Source of the DNA: an uncultured Gammaproteobacteria bacterium
GTDB lineage: Bacteria; Pseudomonadota; Gammaproteobacteria; Pseudomonadales; Azotimanducaceae
Length of the DNA: 37,260 bases
NCBI GenBank assembly: GCA_913060615.1
Contig: CAJXUL010000007.1
Coordinates: 1 to 37,260 of the forward strand
Reading direction: 5' to 3'
In this document: positions 17,856 to 26,022 of the stretch, one piece after another
Layout: each line of letters opens with the position of its first letter
Numbering within the stretch: the first letter of the stretch is position 1
Notes under the pieces: model-generated
The model's database searches: none
Told to the model about the DNA's origin: nothing
Seen by the model: the letters and a program-made list of their open reading frames with translations, nothing else
Made by a program: the position numbers and the translations under genes

Positions 17856-18992
17856 TTATAGGCTGGGGTTTACTAGGAACTTTTTACCTGTCGCTTGCAG
17901 CGCATAAGTCTTAAGCACGTCCAAATCCAAGGCCTGAGCCAGGGAAATTTCTTCGGCATAGCTACTCGCAAAAGTTGTACGTACTTCATCTGCTACACGT
18001 TGACGCAACTCACCTGCACGCTCTTGACCAATTTTTTGCAAAAATGGAGTTAACAACCAACCGCCTAACCCCCACTGCATACCGTAGCTACGAGTCAGCG
18101 TAGTTGGGCTGCGTTCCAAGCCACCATAAATGTATACCTGCTTGTATTGCGCTGATCCATAACGGCTGTATTCAGTAGCTGTTTCGTTAGCCGCAACTTC
18201 CATAGCGGCCAAAATATGGTTGGCTAGTTGACCACCACCGGTTGCATCAAAGGCCAAATATGCGCCAGTAGCCACAATGGCAGCCTTTAAGTCATCAACA
18301 AAGGTTGGCAAGCTTGAATCGCAAACATAAGTCGCACCAATGTCTCGAAGCAACTGGGCTTGTTCAGGCTTGCGTACGATGTTGACCAAATCAACGCCGT
18401 CAGCAATGCAGATTTTTTGCAGCATCTGACCGAGGTTTGAGGCTGCAGCTGTGTGTATTAACGCTTTGTAGCCTTCATTACGCATGGTCTCAACCATACC
18501 TAACGCGGTTAACGGATTAACAAAACAAGAAGCGCTTTCTTTCGCTGTGACACCGTCGTGCATAGCCAAGCACTGGCTTACATGTAAAGTACGATATTGC
18601 GAATACATTGCGCCGCCTAGTACACCCACGGTCTTACCCAAAAGCGCTTGCGCTTCAGGACTGTCACCTGCGGCGATAACAACACCAGAACCTTCGTTAC
18701 CTACAGGCATGGCCTCATCAAAACGAGCACTCAAGTGCGGCAAAATACCAGCAGGCACATCGGCTTCAACTTTAGGCTGTGCTCCATCGGCAACAGATCT
18801 AGCAGTGGAAATATCAGCCAAGCCCAACAACAAACCAAGATCTGAAGGATTAATGGGTGACGCTTGAATTTGCACAACTACTTGGCTGTCTTTTGGCGCA
18901 TCCACGGGGCAGTCTGCCAGTGAAAGTTGTAGTGTGCCTGTAGAAGTCACACAGGATAAAAGTTGTAAACCGGTCTCTGGTAAAGTGCTCAT
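17856..18992 (-). CDS. Medium-chain (zinc-type) dehydrogenase/quinone oxidoreductase-like protein
   Basis: A 378-residue MDR-superfamily oxidoreductase. The GroES-like N-domain has 'VVVQIQASPINPSDLGLLLG' and 'PVGNEGSGVVIAAGDS'. The Rossmann part has 'ALIHTAAASNLGQMLQKICIADGVDLVNIVRKPEQ', with the AASNLG turn in place of the usual GxGxxG, and 'AFDATGGGQLANHIL'. No zinc-ligand cysteine set is seen, so it is more like quinone oxidoreductase or enoyl reductase members that use NADPH. I chose ATG 18992 (MSTLPETG), which has AGGGG 7 nt upstream, over the open frame to 19067. Substrate unknown. Confidence 0.9.
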   Translation of the reverse strand: MSTLPETGLQLLSCVTSTGTLQLSLADCPVDAPKDSQVVVQIQASPINPSDLGLLLGLADISTARSVADGAQPKVEADVPAGILPHLSARFDEAMPVGNEGSGVVIAAGDSPEAQALLGKTVGVLGGAMYSQYRTLHVSQCLAMHDGVTAKESASCFVNPLTALGMVETMRNEGYKALIHTAAASNLGQMLQKICIADGVDLVNIVRKPEQAQLLRDIGATYVCDSSLPTFVDDLKAAIVATGAYLAFDATGGGQLANHILAAMEVAANETATEYSRYGSAQYKQVYIYGGLERSPTTLTRSYGMQWGLGGWLLTPFLQKIGQERAGELRQRVADEVRTTFASSYAEEISLAQALDLDVLKTYALQATGKKFLVNPSL

Positions 18993-19148
18993 TATTGTCC
19001 CCTTAATTTTGAAGGGGAGCACTATAACCCAGAGTAAACGACGCTGCGAGAGTCGCCGCGAGTTCATGCAGAGCTAAACGCTTCAAAGATGACGATATTA
19101 ACACCACTGTCCGAGCAGACTGCTCGACCGAAGTTGGTCAGTCCCTCA

Positions 19149-19838
19149 TCAAAGCAAGGGAGACCCGACTAAGCGCAGGTAATGTTGGCTTCCTCTATAG
19201 CGAGCTGCGTCGCTACCATCTGAAAAATGTACGGCCCACGCATGGTAGGCAGTATTGGTAAGCCCCGATGGAGAACTACTCCAGTAATAACCTTTTTTGG
19301 TGTCAGGAAAATATTTGCTATCAATTGCAATGGGACTTTGCTTCTTTCCACAGCCCCGGTCTAAATCGGCTCGCTTTCCAGACTCACAGCGCACCAAGCC
19401 ACTTAGCTCGTAAAGAGACGGGACTCGCCAGTTGCTGAGGCCGCAAAACTTGCCCTTGCGACGCTGCAGAACTGCCTCGGTCCAGTCCTCAAATAGTAGA
19501 TCTGAAGCTGAAGTTTGTCGCGCTGGATCACGCCGGTTTTGGCCTAAATATTTACCCAACCTAACTTTTTGTGACGTTAAGCCACCCCATCGAAATGTTC
19601 GATTGGCAAAACTAACCGAATTATTAGGTGCCGACGAGGCGATCCAAAAAAGCCGGGTTTCAAGGTCCTTTACACAAGACCAGTTGATTGCATCAGCAGG
19701 TAGTTCGTTTCCATTCGCATGAATTTTTACGTAGCGACTGGGCAACACAGAGTCATCTGCCAAAGCCGTCTGCGTTTGCACAATGCCGATGAGCAACAGC
19801 GCAGCAAAACTAATAGAAATATTTAACTTATTATTCAA
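19149..19838 (-). CDS. DUF1566/Lcl C-terminal domain secreted protein
   Basis: A 229-residue exported protein. The signal peptide is about residues 1-27 from the TTG start at 19838 ('NNKLNISISFAALLLIGIVQ', 'ALA' cleavage). This TTG has AGGAG 8 nt upstream, and the longer open frame (to 19946) lacks a ribosome site. The Lcl/DUF1566 domain follows, with 'FCGLSNWRVPSLYELSGLV', 'IDSKYFPDTKKGYYWSSS' and 'HAWAVHFSDGSD…YLRLV'. Family members are secreted or surface proteins, some involved in collagen-like or adhesive functions; no enzyme activity is known. Cys residues ('WSCVKDLETRLFW', 'GKFCGLSNW', 'VRCESGK', 'DRGCGKK') could form disulfides. A decayed relative lies about 650 bp upstream. Confidence 0.85.
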   Translation of the reverse strand: MNNKLNISISFAALLLIGIVQTQTALADDSVLPSRYVKIHANGNELPADAINWSCVKDLETRLFWIASSAPNNSVSFANRTFRWGGLTSQKVRLGKYLGQNRRDPARQTSASDLLFEDWTEAVLQRRKGKFCGLSNWRVPSLYELSGLVRCESGKRADLDRGCGKKQSPIAIDSKYFPDTKKGYYWSSSPSGLTNTAYHAWAVHFSDGSDAARYRGSQHYLRLVGSPLL

Positions 19839-19928
19839 CCAAAAATCTCCTAGGCACCAACTTACGCAAAGAAAATTTCCGCTAATCTGGGTAATATTCA
19901 TTGCACGTAATGAGTAACAATCACAGCA

Positions 19929-19967
19929 CACATAGGCTTTACACATAGGCTTTACACATAGGCTTTT
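19929..19967. repeat. Tandem repeat, 13-bp unit CACATAGGCTTTA x3
   Basis: Three head-to-tail copies at 19929, 19942 and 19955, identical except for the last base of the third copy. They lie upstream of the Lcl-domain gene start. Confidence 0.9.
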
Positions 19968-20282
19968 GAACGTTTTGTGTTAGCAAACCAGTTGCGCAGT
20001 TTCAGTCTGAGGAAGGGTCGTCACTTAGCGGATACCAATTCAAAAACCAAACCGATCATTTCAACTACACTCGGCTCGCAAAATTTAGTTTTGAGTAATC
20101 ACTGCCAAGACCTAAAATTCTAGGGGTTACGCAAAACTTGGGAGCTAAAATGAGATGGTCGGCATAGTTCAGAAGACAAAAGGTTGGAAGTCGTGCAAGT
20201 CTTTAAAGTTGAAGACACGCAAGAATCCACTGCTATGGGGTTAAGCCGCCGCATGCCCACCTCAGACATTGCAACTACTCCT

Positions 20283-20310
20283 GGCTTGGGCTTGGGCTTG
20301 GGCTTGGGCT
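20283..20310. repeat. Hexanucleotide repeat (CTTGGG)n, about 4.5 units
   Basis: Four perfect CTTGGG units from 20285 to 20308 plus partial units at each side, in noncoding DNA. Confidence 0.9.
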
Positions 20311-20492
20311 AAGACAAATTATATGGTTAATGTGATTGATCTAACATTAAGCCGAGCAATGCAGGCCAAAACTGAGCGTTGACACCTTGCTCAAGAGTCG
20401 TAGATGTTACTGACTGTTCGCTGGCCCAACCGGTTATGTGGCTACAACAATACTCTTGCAGTCAAATTGCTTAGCCAAACCCTTGCCAAAGT

Positions 20493-20919
20493 CTATTTCT
20501 TTACACTGCGTACCAACCTCACCAATTGATACGAACCGCGAAATTTCGGTAAGTCACTGCCATTGGAAAAATGAATTGTCCAAGCGTGATTATTGGCCAC
20601 ACTCATAGCTGACAACGACGAGCTCCAGTAGGCACACGCATTTAATTGCGTTGTCCGCCAACAACTTGCCGGATTTTGAGATTTTTTGGTACGTTGTTTT
20701 AGCCAATTTATCACCAGCATCAATCTTACCCGATTCGCCCTCTAAAACACGGGCTCTAGGGCCATAAAGACCCGCCGAAAACTCGTCATAGGTTTTTTCC
20801 GACGTGGTAAGAGTTCCCCCATTAACTTCGGTCACCAGAGCCGACCCAATACAAAACGCCATAAAAATAAGATTAGTCATGGTGCCGTAAGCGCCTTTGC
20901 TCGCCGCCATTTTCGTCAC
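20493..20919 (-). pseudogene. Broken Lcl/DUF1566-type gene (frameshifted, centre missing)
   Basis: The 5' part has a good start (GTG 20919 with GGAG 8 nt upstream) and a signal peptide-like segment ('MTNLIFMAFCIGSALV'). It runs 109 codons in one frame ending out of register. The 3' part in another frame (20493-20723) encodes 'AYWSSSLSAMS', 'HAWTIHFSNGSD' and 'FRGSYQLVRLV', clearly related to the C-terminus of the intact protein at 19149-19838 ('YYWSSSPSG', 'HAWAVHFSDGSD', 'YRGSQHYLRLV'). The 'WRVPSLYEL' core is absent, so there is an internal deletion as well as a frameshift. It may be a remnant of a duplication. A sequencing error alone would not restore a full domain. Confidence 0.6.
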
Positions 20920-21191
20920 TAATCTAACTCCAAATTTTTCTCAACTTCACCACACAACTCGATCAAGAAACTCATTAGAGCCTGTTCCCCAAAAAATAGA
21001 CTGACTGATAGCTTTAATAACGTTCACCTAAGTGAGGAGGGTTATACAAAAGACCGAGGGGGAGACTAACCTGTAACAATAATGCCTTAGGAGTTGACCA
21101 AAGCATGGACCAAAGTACCCATACAGACGCCCAGAGGTAATACTCGCCATCGAGAAATGGCTCGAAGTACAATAGTTTGGTTTAATAAATA

Positions 21192-21686
21192 GTGGATAAC
21201 TTACAACGCAGTGAAATTCGCAAACTTTTCCCAGGCCTACTCAGTTCCGAGTTAGGAATGCCTGATTTAGCCCCGGTGGACTGGGGGGTGCTGGATTACT
21301 TTGGCTGGCTACACCCATCCGGACATAAAGGCTTTGTGGTTCTACCAATGAATACAAAGTTTTACGCAATGAGCCTTAGACGCAGCGTTAATCATGATGC
21401 AAAACCGAGAACACGAATGTGCTCCTGGTGCCATCATGTTTACCGCAGCAGAGGAACAGCCCTATTTAGCACCACCGTAGCGGGATCGGATGAACGGCGC
21501 TTTATTGGCAATCATATCTGCAGCAACCTTGATTGCAGCCTAAGGATCAGAAACTTGCCCTCTGATCCCCCCACCTATCTTCCCGAAACATTGGACATCA
21601 AGAAAAAGATCTATCGTTTGGAAAAATCAGTGCTCACTTTTATGCAACGGGCTAATGTGACGGGCAAACTAATCGACAAAATTTAG
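21192..21686 (+). CDS. FBP-type (FusB-like) treble-clef zinc-finger protein
   Basis: A 164-residue cytoplasmic protein resembling the FBP C-terminal treble-clef zinc-finger family (EF-G-binding, FusB-like). The N-terminal part has 'LGMPDLAPVDWGVLDYFGWLHPSG'. The zinc knuckle is C77-x2-C80 ('MCSWCHHVY') with a second pair C110 and C115 ('HICSNLDCSLRIRN'), and the C-terminal helix is 'ETLDIKKKIYRLEKSVLTFMQRA'. The order and spacing match the family well. In Gram-positives FusB binds elongation factor G; the role in this organism is unknown. It starts at GTG 21192 with a weak ribosome site. It lies 109 bp before the acyl-CoA dehydrogenase on the same strand, so co-transcription is possible. Confidence 0.85.
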   Translation: MDNLQRSEIRKLFPGLLSSELGMPDLAPVDWGVLDYFGWLHPSGHKGFVVLPMNTKFYAMSLRRSVNHDAKPRTRMCSWCHHVYRSRGTALFSTTVAGSDERRFIGNHICSNLDCSLRIRNLPSDPPTYLPETLDIKKKIYRLEKSVLTFMQRANVTGKLIDKI

Positions 21687-21795
21687 ACAATTACTCGCAA
21701 AACGGTGGCAACTTGTGAGAATCCAGCGCAAAGGATTGGCAACGCCTGAGCTACAAAGCATAATTCGCGCTGAACAAAATAACGAGGCTAAAGCC

Positions 21796-22977
21796 ATGGA
21801 TCTAAATACATTCCGCGAAGAAACCAGAGATTGGCTTGAGGACAATTGCCCACAGGACATGCGCTTGGGCGCCGTGCACTTTGAAGATGCCTATGAAGTC
21901 TACCGCACCGATGCGGCTATCCAATGGCGGGATCGTGCAGCCGCAAGAGGCTGGACTGCGCCAGCTTGGCCTACACAATATGGCGGTGGCGGCTTAGCAA
22001 AAGAACAACACCAGGTGCTGGCCCAAGAAATGGCACGGATAAAAGCGCTCCCACCAGCTACCGGTATGGGCTTGGCGATGATTGGGCCAACTCTTTTAGA
22101 AATGGGAACCGAAGAGCAAAGACAAAGACACATTCCTAAGATCATCACAGGCGAAGCGCAGTGGTGCCAAGGTTACTCTGAGCCAGGCGCAGGTTCTGAC
22201 CTTGCGGGTCTACAAACCAAGGCAGTACTCGATGGTGATCAGTTCATTATCAACGGTCAGAAGATCTGGACCAGTGGCGCTCAATATGCCAATTGGATGT
22301 TTGCCTTAGTGCGCACTGATCCCAGTGCCCCAAAGCATGAAGGTATAAGCTTTGTGGTGCTTTCAATGGACCAGCCAGGCGTTACGGTTAAGCCCATTAA
22401 GCTTATCTCTGGTTCCTCACCGTTCTGTGAGACGTTTTTTGATAACGCCATTGCCAAGCGCGAAGACCTTATAGGCGAGATGAATAAAGGCTGGAGTGTG
22501 GGTAAGCGCTTGCTTCAATACGAACGCAATGCCACCACACGAACAAAGCCTAAATCTACAGGCAAGCCAAAACTCAACCCTTACGCACTTGTGGCTAAAG
22601 AATACGCTGGTGAAGACAGCCAAGGGCGTATTGCAGATGAAGCGGCCAGAGCTGACGTTTTAGGTCAGGTCATGCAAGAAAAAGCACTATCGCTGACCAC
22701 TCAGAGAGTCGTTGAAGAAAGTAAATCTTCAGGTGCCCCTGGAGCAGCAACTTCTATCTTTAAGTTGGTGGGTTCCTCGTTAAGCAAATCGGGTTCGGAA
22801 CTGAAATCAAGACTTCGAGGCACCTCTGGCCTAGTTTGGGAAAGCAGCGCGTTCTCTGAAGAAGAACTTGAATCCACACGCGGATGGTTGCGCGATAGAG
22901 CTGTAACCATTTACGGCGGCACCAATGAAGTTCAGCAAAATATCATCGCCAAAAGGGTTCTTGGTCTGCCGGATTAA
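21796..22977 (+). CDS. Acyl-CoA dehydrogenase family protein
   Basis: A FAD-dependent acyl-CoA oxidising enzyme of 393 residues. The N-terminal helical domain is 'MDLNTFREETRDWLEDNCP'. The middle beta-domain carries 'WCQGYSEPGAGSDLAGLQTKA' and 'FIINGQKIWTSGAQYANWMF', which are FAD and substrate-binding signatures. The C-terminal domain ends 'VTIYGGTNEVQQNIIAKRVLGLP', the typical FAD-contact motif (usually GGTSEIQ). ATG 21796 is chosen because of a GAGG site 8 nt upstream; the open frame continues to GTG 21715 without family resemblance. The relation is to large ACAD family members that act on bulky substrates such as steroid side chains, but substrate is not shown by sequence. Confidence 0.94.
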   Translation: MDLNTFREETRDWLEDNCPQDMRLGAVHFEDAYEVYRTDAAIQWRDRAAARGWTAPAWPTQYGGGGLAKEQHQVLAQEMARIKALPPATGMGLAMIGPTLLEMGTEEQRQRHIPKIITGEAQWCQGYSEPGAGSDLAGLQTKAVLDGDQFIINGQKIWTSGAQYANWMFALVRTDPSAPKHEGISFVVLSMDQPGVTVKPIKLISGSSPFCETFFDNAIAKREDLIGEMNKGWSVGKRLLQYERNATTRTKPKSTGKPKLNPYALVAKEYAGEDSQGRIADEAARADVLGQVMQEKALSLTTQRVVEESKSSGAPGAATSIFKLVGSSLSKSGSELKSRLRGTSGLVWESSAFSEEELESTRGWLRDRAVTIYGGTNEVQQNIIAKRVLGLPD

Positions 22978-23023
22978 ACCGCACATAAAGACATGCTCAT
23001 TGCGTCGCTGGCGGCATCAGAAG

Positions 23024-23037
23024 CTGCGTCGACGCAG
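23024..23037. promoter_or_regulatory. Perfect 14-bp palindrome CTGCGTCGACGCAG
   Basis: It lies 46 bp past the acyl-CoA dehydrogenase stop and before the OmpA-like gene. With no loop and no T run it is not a terminator. It may be a protein-binding site. Confidence 0.35.
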
Positions 23038-23097
23038 TGGGTTATTTAGTTCAATCTAGGCTCTTTGAGTCCCAAATCGTCTATTTACAACTGTCCG

Positions 23098-23198
23098 TAT
23101 AATCCCGCCCGCCCGCGCGCCAAAGAATAGAACAGGCAAAAAACGTAAAACTTCTCGCCACCACCACCTTGCGCACCAGAAATACTACCGTTGGTAGT
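23098..23198 (+). promoter_or_regulatory. Possible promoter and leader hairpin of the OmpA-like gene
   Basis: A perfect TATAAT (23098-23103) is followed by a strikingly GC-rich stretch (CCCGCCCGCCCGCGCGCC), as in the discriminators of stringently controlled promoters. The matching -35 box is poor. Further on, ACTACC-gtt-GGTAGT (23184-23198) could form a small hairpin in the leader. The gene start is 166 bp past the TATAAT. Confidence 0.35.
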
Positions 23199-23268
23199 TT
23201 CGTGAAAAACGTTTGGTCTCTGTTTATCTACTATCAAGCCTATAAATCTAATCGACTAGGCCAATAAA

Positions 23269-24402
23269 ATGCGTGCTATCCAAATATCCTTCACTATTAT
23301 TTTGTCAGCGCTATCGCTGGTGACCTTTGCGGAGCCCCCTTCTGGGGTAACAGTATTCCCGCAAGTGGGGTTAATCAGTTATTCGGGTACAAGCAATATC
23401 GAGATAGACCCCGACTACGGCTTAGGCGTGGGCTATCAATTTTCCAATCCATGGGCCGTGGAGTTAACTTACCTCAAAGGCTCGTCTTCGCTCGACGACT
23501 CCAGCAACACTAGTGTTGACACATACTTGTGGCACCTCAATGGTCTATACCATTTCAGCAACTCGAACAAATTGCGCCCGTATTTCACATTCGGTCTCGG
23601 CGAATCTAACGTCAACATTGACGCTATTTCAAAAGGTACAGAGAAGCAGATAAATGGCGGGATAGGTGCCAAATGGCAGGGTTGGAAGAACACGGATTTT
23701 AGAGCAGAGTTCAAACTCTATGAAAGTGAAGCCGATAACGCTATTCAATCTACGTTCAATATTGGTATACATCACGTAATCACTAACGCATCGAAATCCG
23801 CCAGTACCAAACCCGCCAGACTTTCATCTTTCGACGCGCCTGACAGCGACAACGACGGTGTGGTTATCGGCAGGGACCAATGCCCAAATAGCCCGCCTAG
23901 ACAGAGTGTCAATAAAGTCGGCTGTTTCGCAGACCAAGACCGAGATGGCGTGGCTGATGCCAAGGACAGATGCCCTGACACGACCAACCAAGCAAACGCA
24001 GTGAACGCACAGGGTTGTTATGTAACCATCCGCGACTCTGTACAGCTCAACGTACTATTCAACTTTGACTTTGATTCTTCTGCAACAAAGCCAAAACATG
24101 TTGATGCAGTTAAGAAAATTGTCAGCTTTGCGAAAGAACATTCGGGTGCTTCAATTGAGTTATCAGGACACACCGACAGCGTTGGACCCTCAGATTATAA
24201 CCTCGCATTATCAAAAGCTCGGGTAGCTGCGGTAGCCAAGCTGGTTGAAATGAACATACGAATCCCAGCCGAAAGAATCAAGCGACAAGGCTTTGGTGAA
24301 ACAAAGCCTGTGAAACGCAACGACACCTCAGCCAACCGCCAAGCCAATCGTCGAGTTGAAGGAACTGTTACCGCTGTAAGGACAAAGGCGAAGAAAAAAT
24401 AA
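23269..24402 (+). CDS. OmpA family outer-membrane protein with TSP3-like repeats
   Basis: A 377-residue envelope protein. The signal peptide is about 1-21 (ends 'LVTFA'). An eight-strand barrel of about 22-175 follows ('YGLGVGYQFSNPWAVELTYLKG', 'LRPYFTFGLGES'). Next are two calcium-binding TSP3-like repeats of about 190-250 ('DSDNDGVVIGRDQCP' and 'DQDRDGVADAKDRCP', with paired Cys). The C-terminal OmpA peptidoglycan-binding domain is about 258-370 ('IELSGHTDSVGPSDYNLALSKARV' and 'QGFGETKPV…ANRQANRRVE'). Start ATG has an AGG site. The Lys-rich C-terminus (KAKKK) sits in a 17-bp tandem duplication that spans the stop codon. It likely anchors the outer membrane to peptidoglycan. Confidence 0.95.
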   Translation: MRAIQISFTIILSALSLVTFAEPPSGVTVFPQVGLISYSGTSNIEIDPDYGLGVGYQFSNPWAVELTYLKGSSSLDDSSNTSVDTYLWHLNGLYHFSNSNKLRPYFTFGLGESNVNIDAISKGTEKQINGGIGAKWQGWKNTDFRAEFKLYESEADNAIQSTFNIGIHHVITNASKSASTKPARLSSFDAPDSDNDGVVIGRDQCPNSPPRQSVNKVGCFADQDRDGVADAKDRCPDTTNQANAVNAQGCYVTIRDSVQLNVLFNFDFDSSATKPKHVDAVKKIVSFAKEHSGASIELSGHTDSVGPSDYNLALSKARVAAVAKLVEMNIRIPAERIKRQGFGETKPVKRNDTSANRQANRRVEGTVTAVRTKAKKK

Positions 24403-24417
24403 AGGCGAAGAAAAAAT
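24384..24417 (+). repeat. 17-bp tandem duplication across the stop codon
   Basis: AAAGGCGAAGAAAAAAT occurs at 24384-24400 and again at 24401-24417. The OmpA-like stop TAA (24400-24402) is formed at the junction, so copy number affects the C-terminal tail. Confidence 0.95.
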
Positions 24418-24456
24418 AGAGCTAAAGCTTTCTATCGGACAGGCTTTTAGTTAGAC

Positions 24457-24498
24457 AGGCTAGCGTTGTACACCGACTTTGGATGGCAGCGCTAGCCT
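24457..24498. repeat. Long inverted repeat at convergent gene junction
   Basis: Arms AGGCTAGCG (24457-24465) and CGCTAGCCT (24490-24498) are perfect over 9 bp, and pairing can extend inward by up to 3 more. No T run follows on either strand, so it is not a standard terminator, though it lies between the convergent OmpA-like and amidohydrolase genes. Confidence 0.7.
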
Positions 24499-24517
24499 AA
24501 CCCTCGAACCTGACTCT

Positions 24518-24582
24518 TCAACCTAACATTTTAACCTAGCGCTTCGATCTAGTACTTTAACCTAGCACTTTAACCTAGTATT
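24518..24582. repeat. Degenerate tandem repeat, 13-bp unit TTAACCTAGCACT x5
   Basis: Five head-to-tail 13-bp units (starting 24518, 24531, 24544, 24557, 24570), consensus TTAACCTAGYAYT with a few changes per copy. It is noncoding and ends 18 bp before the amidohydrolase stop. Confidence 0.85.
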
Positions 24583-24600
24583 TCTAAAACCAAAAAGCAC

Positions 24601-26022
24601 CTACAGCGAGTCCGCTGCATAAACCAATTCCCCGGCAACCATTGTAAAAACCACTAACGCGCGCGCTAAATCACCCCTGACCTGCTGCCAAGGCTGACTT
24701 AAAAGACACAGGTCTGCCCGCTCACCCACGGCTACTTTTCTCACTGTTGCGCCCGGCGCCAAGGGCTTAGACAAATAGCCCGCCAGCGCCTGCTCAGGGG
24801 ACACACAGTCCCGAGCCCCTATCACTTCACCAGTAGCCGACTGGCGGCTAACCGCCGTCTGCATAACCTGCCAGGGGTTCAGAGGCCCGTAGGGTGCATC
24901 ACTGCTCAGCCCAACCTTAATCCCAGAATTATGCAAAGTTCGGTGGCGATACAAATGAGCTAACTCATGCTCAGTTAAATTTTGCTGGTACTGGGGGCCG
25001 CGCTCATACAAAAAACCAGGTTGCGTAATCACGCTGAGATTAAGCGCTCGAAGCATTGGCAGTACATCATCAAAAATCACCGAGCCATGTTCAACACGAT
25101 CAGTATATTGTTTATGAGGATCTAAATCGGCACAGCTATTTAGCGCAGCGATTGCAAACAGCAGTTCTATATGGGTCACGCAATGAAAAGCTATGCCTCT
25201 TTCTTTCTCTCTAGCGCGTCTGATGCGAGCCTCTAACTCATTTAAAGGCGGCAGGTTATCTTCGTCTAGAAGAATTTTTAGATGCCCAAAATCAAGACTG
25301 TCGTCACCCATTAGATAGGCATGTTGCAGTATTTCACCTTCATCACACAGTTGACGAAATTGCCTAACTGTAGCCGCCGTATTGGTTGCCGACGTATCGG
25401 TAAAGCCGGTAATACCAAAGCTCGCCATCTGCCGCGAGAGCACAGATACATCTAACGGATCTTGCTGTCCCCATTTTTCGCGCAACCAAGCATCCAGACG
25501 AAACAACCGCCCAGTTGGTATTCCTCGGTCATCTAGCTCAATGCCAGCCAACTCTGTGTGGGCGGTCAAATCTAATGCTTCCACCGCCAAACTATTGAGA
25601 GTCCACAGTTTGCCGCTGCGGTGCTGAATTCTCACTGGCCTATCACTGACTAACGCATCTAACTGCCAGCGGTCCAGATCTCCAGCGATGCTCTCGTGAT
25701 AGTTCACACCGCGCAGCCATCCATCACCTGAATATTCTGCCAACAAGTGCCTAAGCGAGGCAGTATCATGCGGTAAAGGAGACTGATTACTAGTTAAGGC
25801 TACAGCAGGCCTGAGGCCACAATCTATTGAACGTTGTAGGGCAGCTGTAGCATAAAAGTGCATATGATGATCATGCAAACCGGGCAACAATTCACCGCCA
25901 TTTGCCTCAGTAACACGTTCTCCAAGCAACGGTTCAAGGCTATCGGCGATTTCACTGATGAACTCACCGGTACAGCGAACATCTCGCTTAAGACCGCTTA
26001 AACAGGCATTTTTAATCAGCAT
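24601..26022 (-). CDS. Amidohydrolase family protein (YtcJ/Amidohydrolase_3 type)
   Basis: A 473-residue metal-dependent hydrolase. The metal site begins at His53-x-His55 ('PGLHDHHMHFYA'). Other conserved parts are 'GWLRGVNYHESIAG', 'VRIQHRSGKLWTLNSLAVEAL' (typical of Amidohydrolase_3), 'FHCVTHIELLFA', 'RVEHGSVIFDDVLPML' and the metal Asp in 'GLSSDAPYGPLNPW'. The C-terminal strand 'AVGERADLCLLSQPW' closes the composite beta-sandwich. The start is ATG 26022, which overlaps the CoA-transferase stop (ATGcTGA); the ribosome site is weak, so translation is probably coupled. The open frame extends to 26088 inside the upstream gene. It likely hydrolyses an amide, lactam or ester whose product could enter the CoA pathway next door. 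Confidence 0.92.
   Translation of the reverse strand: MLIKNACLSGLKRDVRCTGEFISEIADSLEPLLGERVTEANGGELLPGLHDHHMHFYATAALQRSIDCGLRPAVALTSNQSPLPHDTASLRHLLAEYSGDGWLRGVNYHESIAGDLDRWQLDALVSDRPVRIQHRSGKLWTLNSLAVEALDLTAHTELAGIELDDRGIPTGRLFRLDAWLREKWGQQDPLDVSVLSRQMASFGITGFTDTSATNTAATVRQFRQLCDEGEILQHAYLMGDDSLDFGHLKILLDEDNLPPLNELEARIRRAREKERGIAFHCVTHIELLFAIAALNSCADLDPHKQYTDRVEHGSVIFDDVLPMLRALNLSVITQPGFLYERGPQYQQNLTEHELAHLYRHRTLHNSGIKVGLSSDAPYGPLNPWQVMQTAVSRQSATGEVIGARDCVSPEQALAGYLSKPLAPGATVRKVAVGERADLCLLSQPWQQVRGDLARALVVFTMVAGELVYAADSL

Larger units (their letters stand above)
19839..20492. other. Gene-poor stretch between Lcl gene and its decayed relative
   Basis: About 650 bp with no supported gene. It holds a 3 x 13-bp perfect tandem repeat (19929-19967) and a hexanucleotide repeat (20283-20310). 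Stop codons are frequent in all frames and I recognise no protein or RNA. It looks like decayed or recombined sequence. Confidence 0.5.

Noticed and set aside
23024-23037. CTGCGTCGACGCAG as terminator for the acyl-CoA dehydrogenase
   Set aside because: No loop and no T run follow; kept only as a palindrome.
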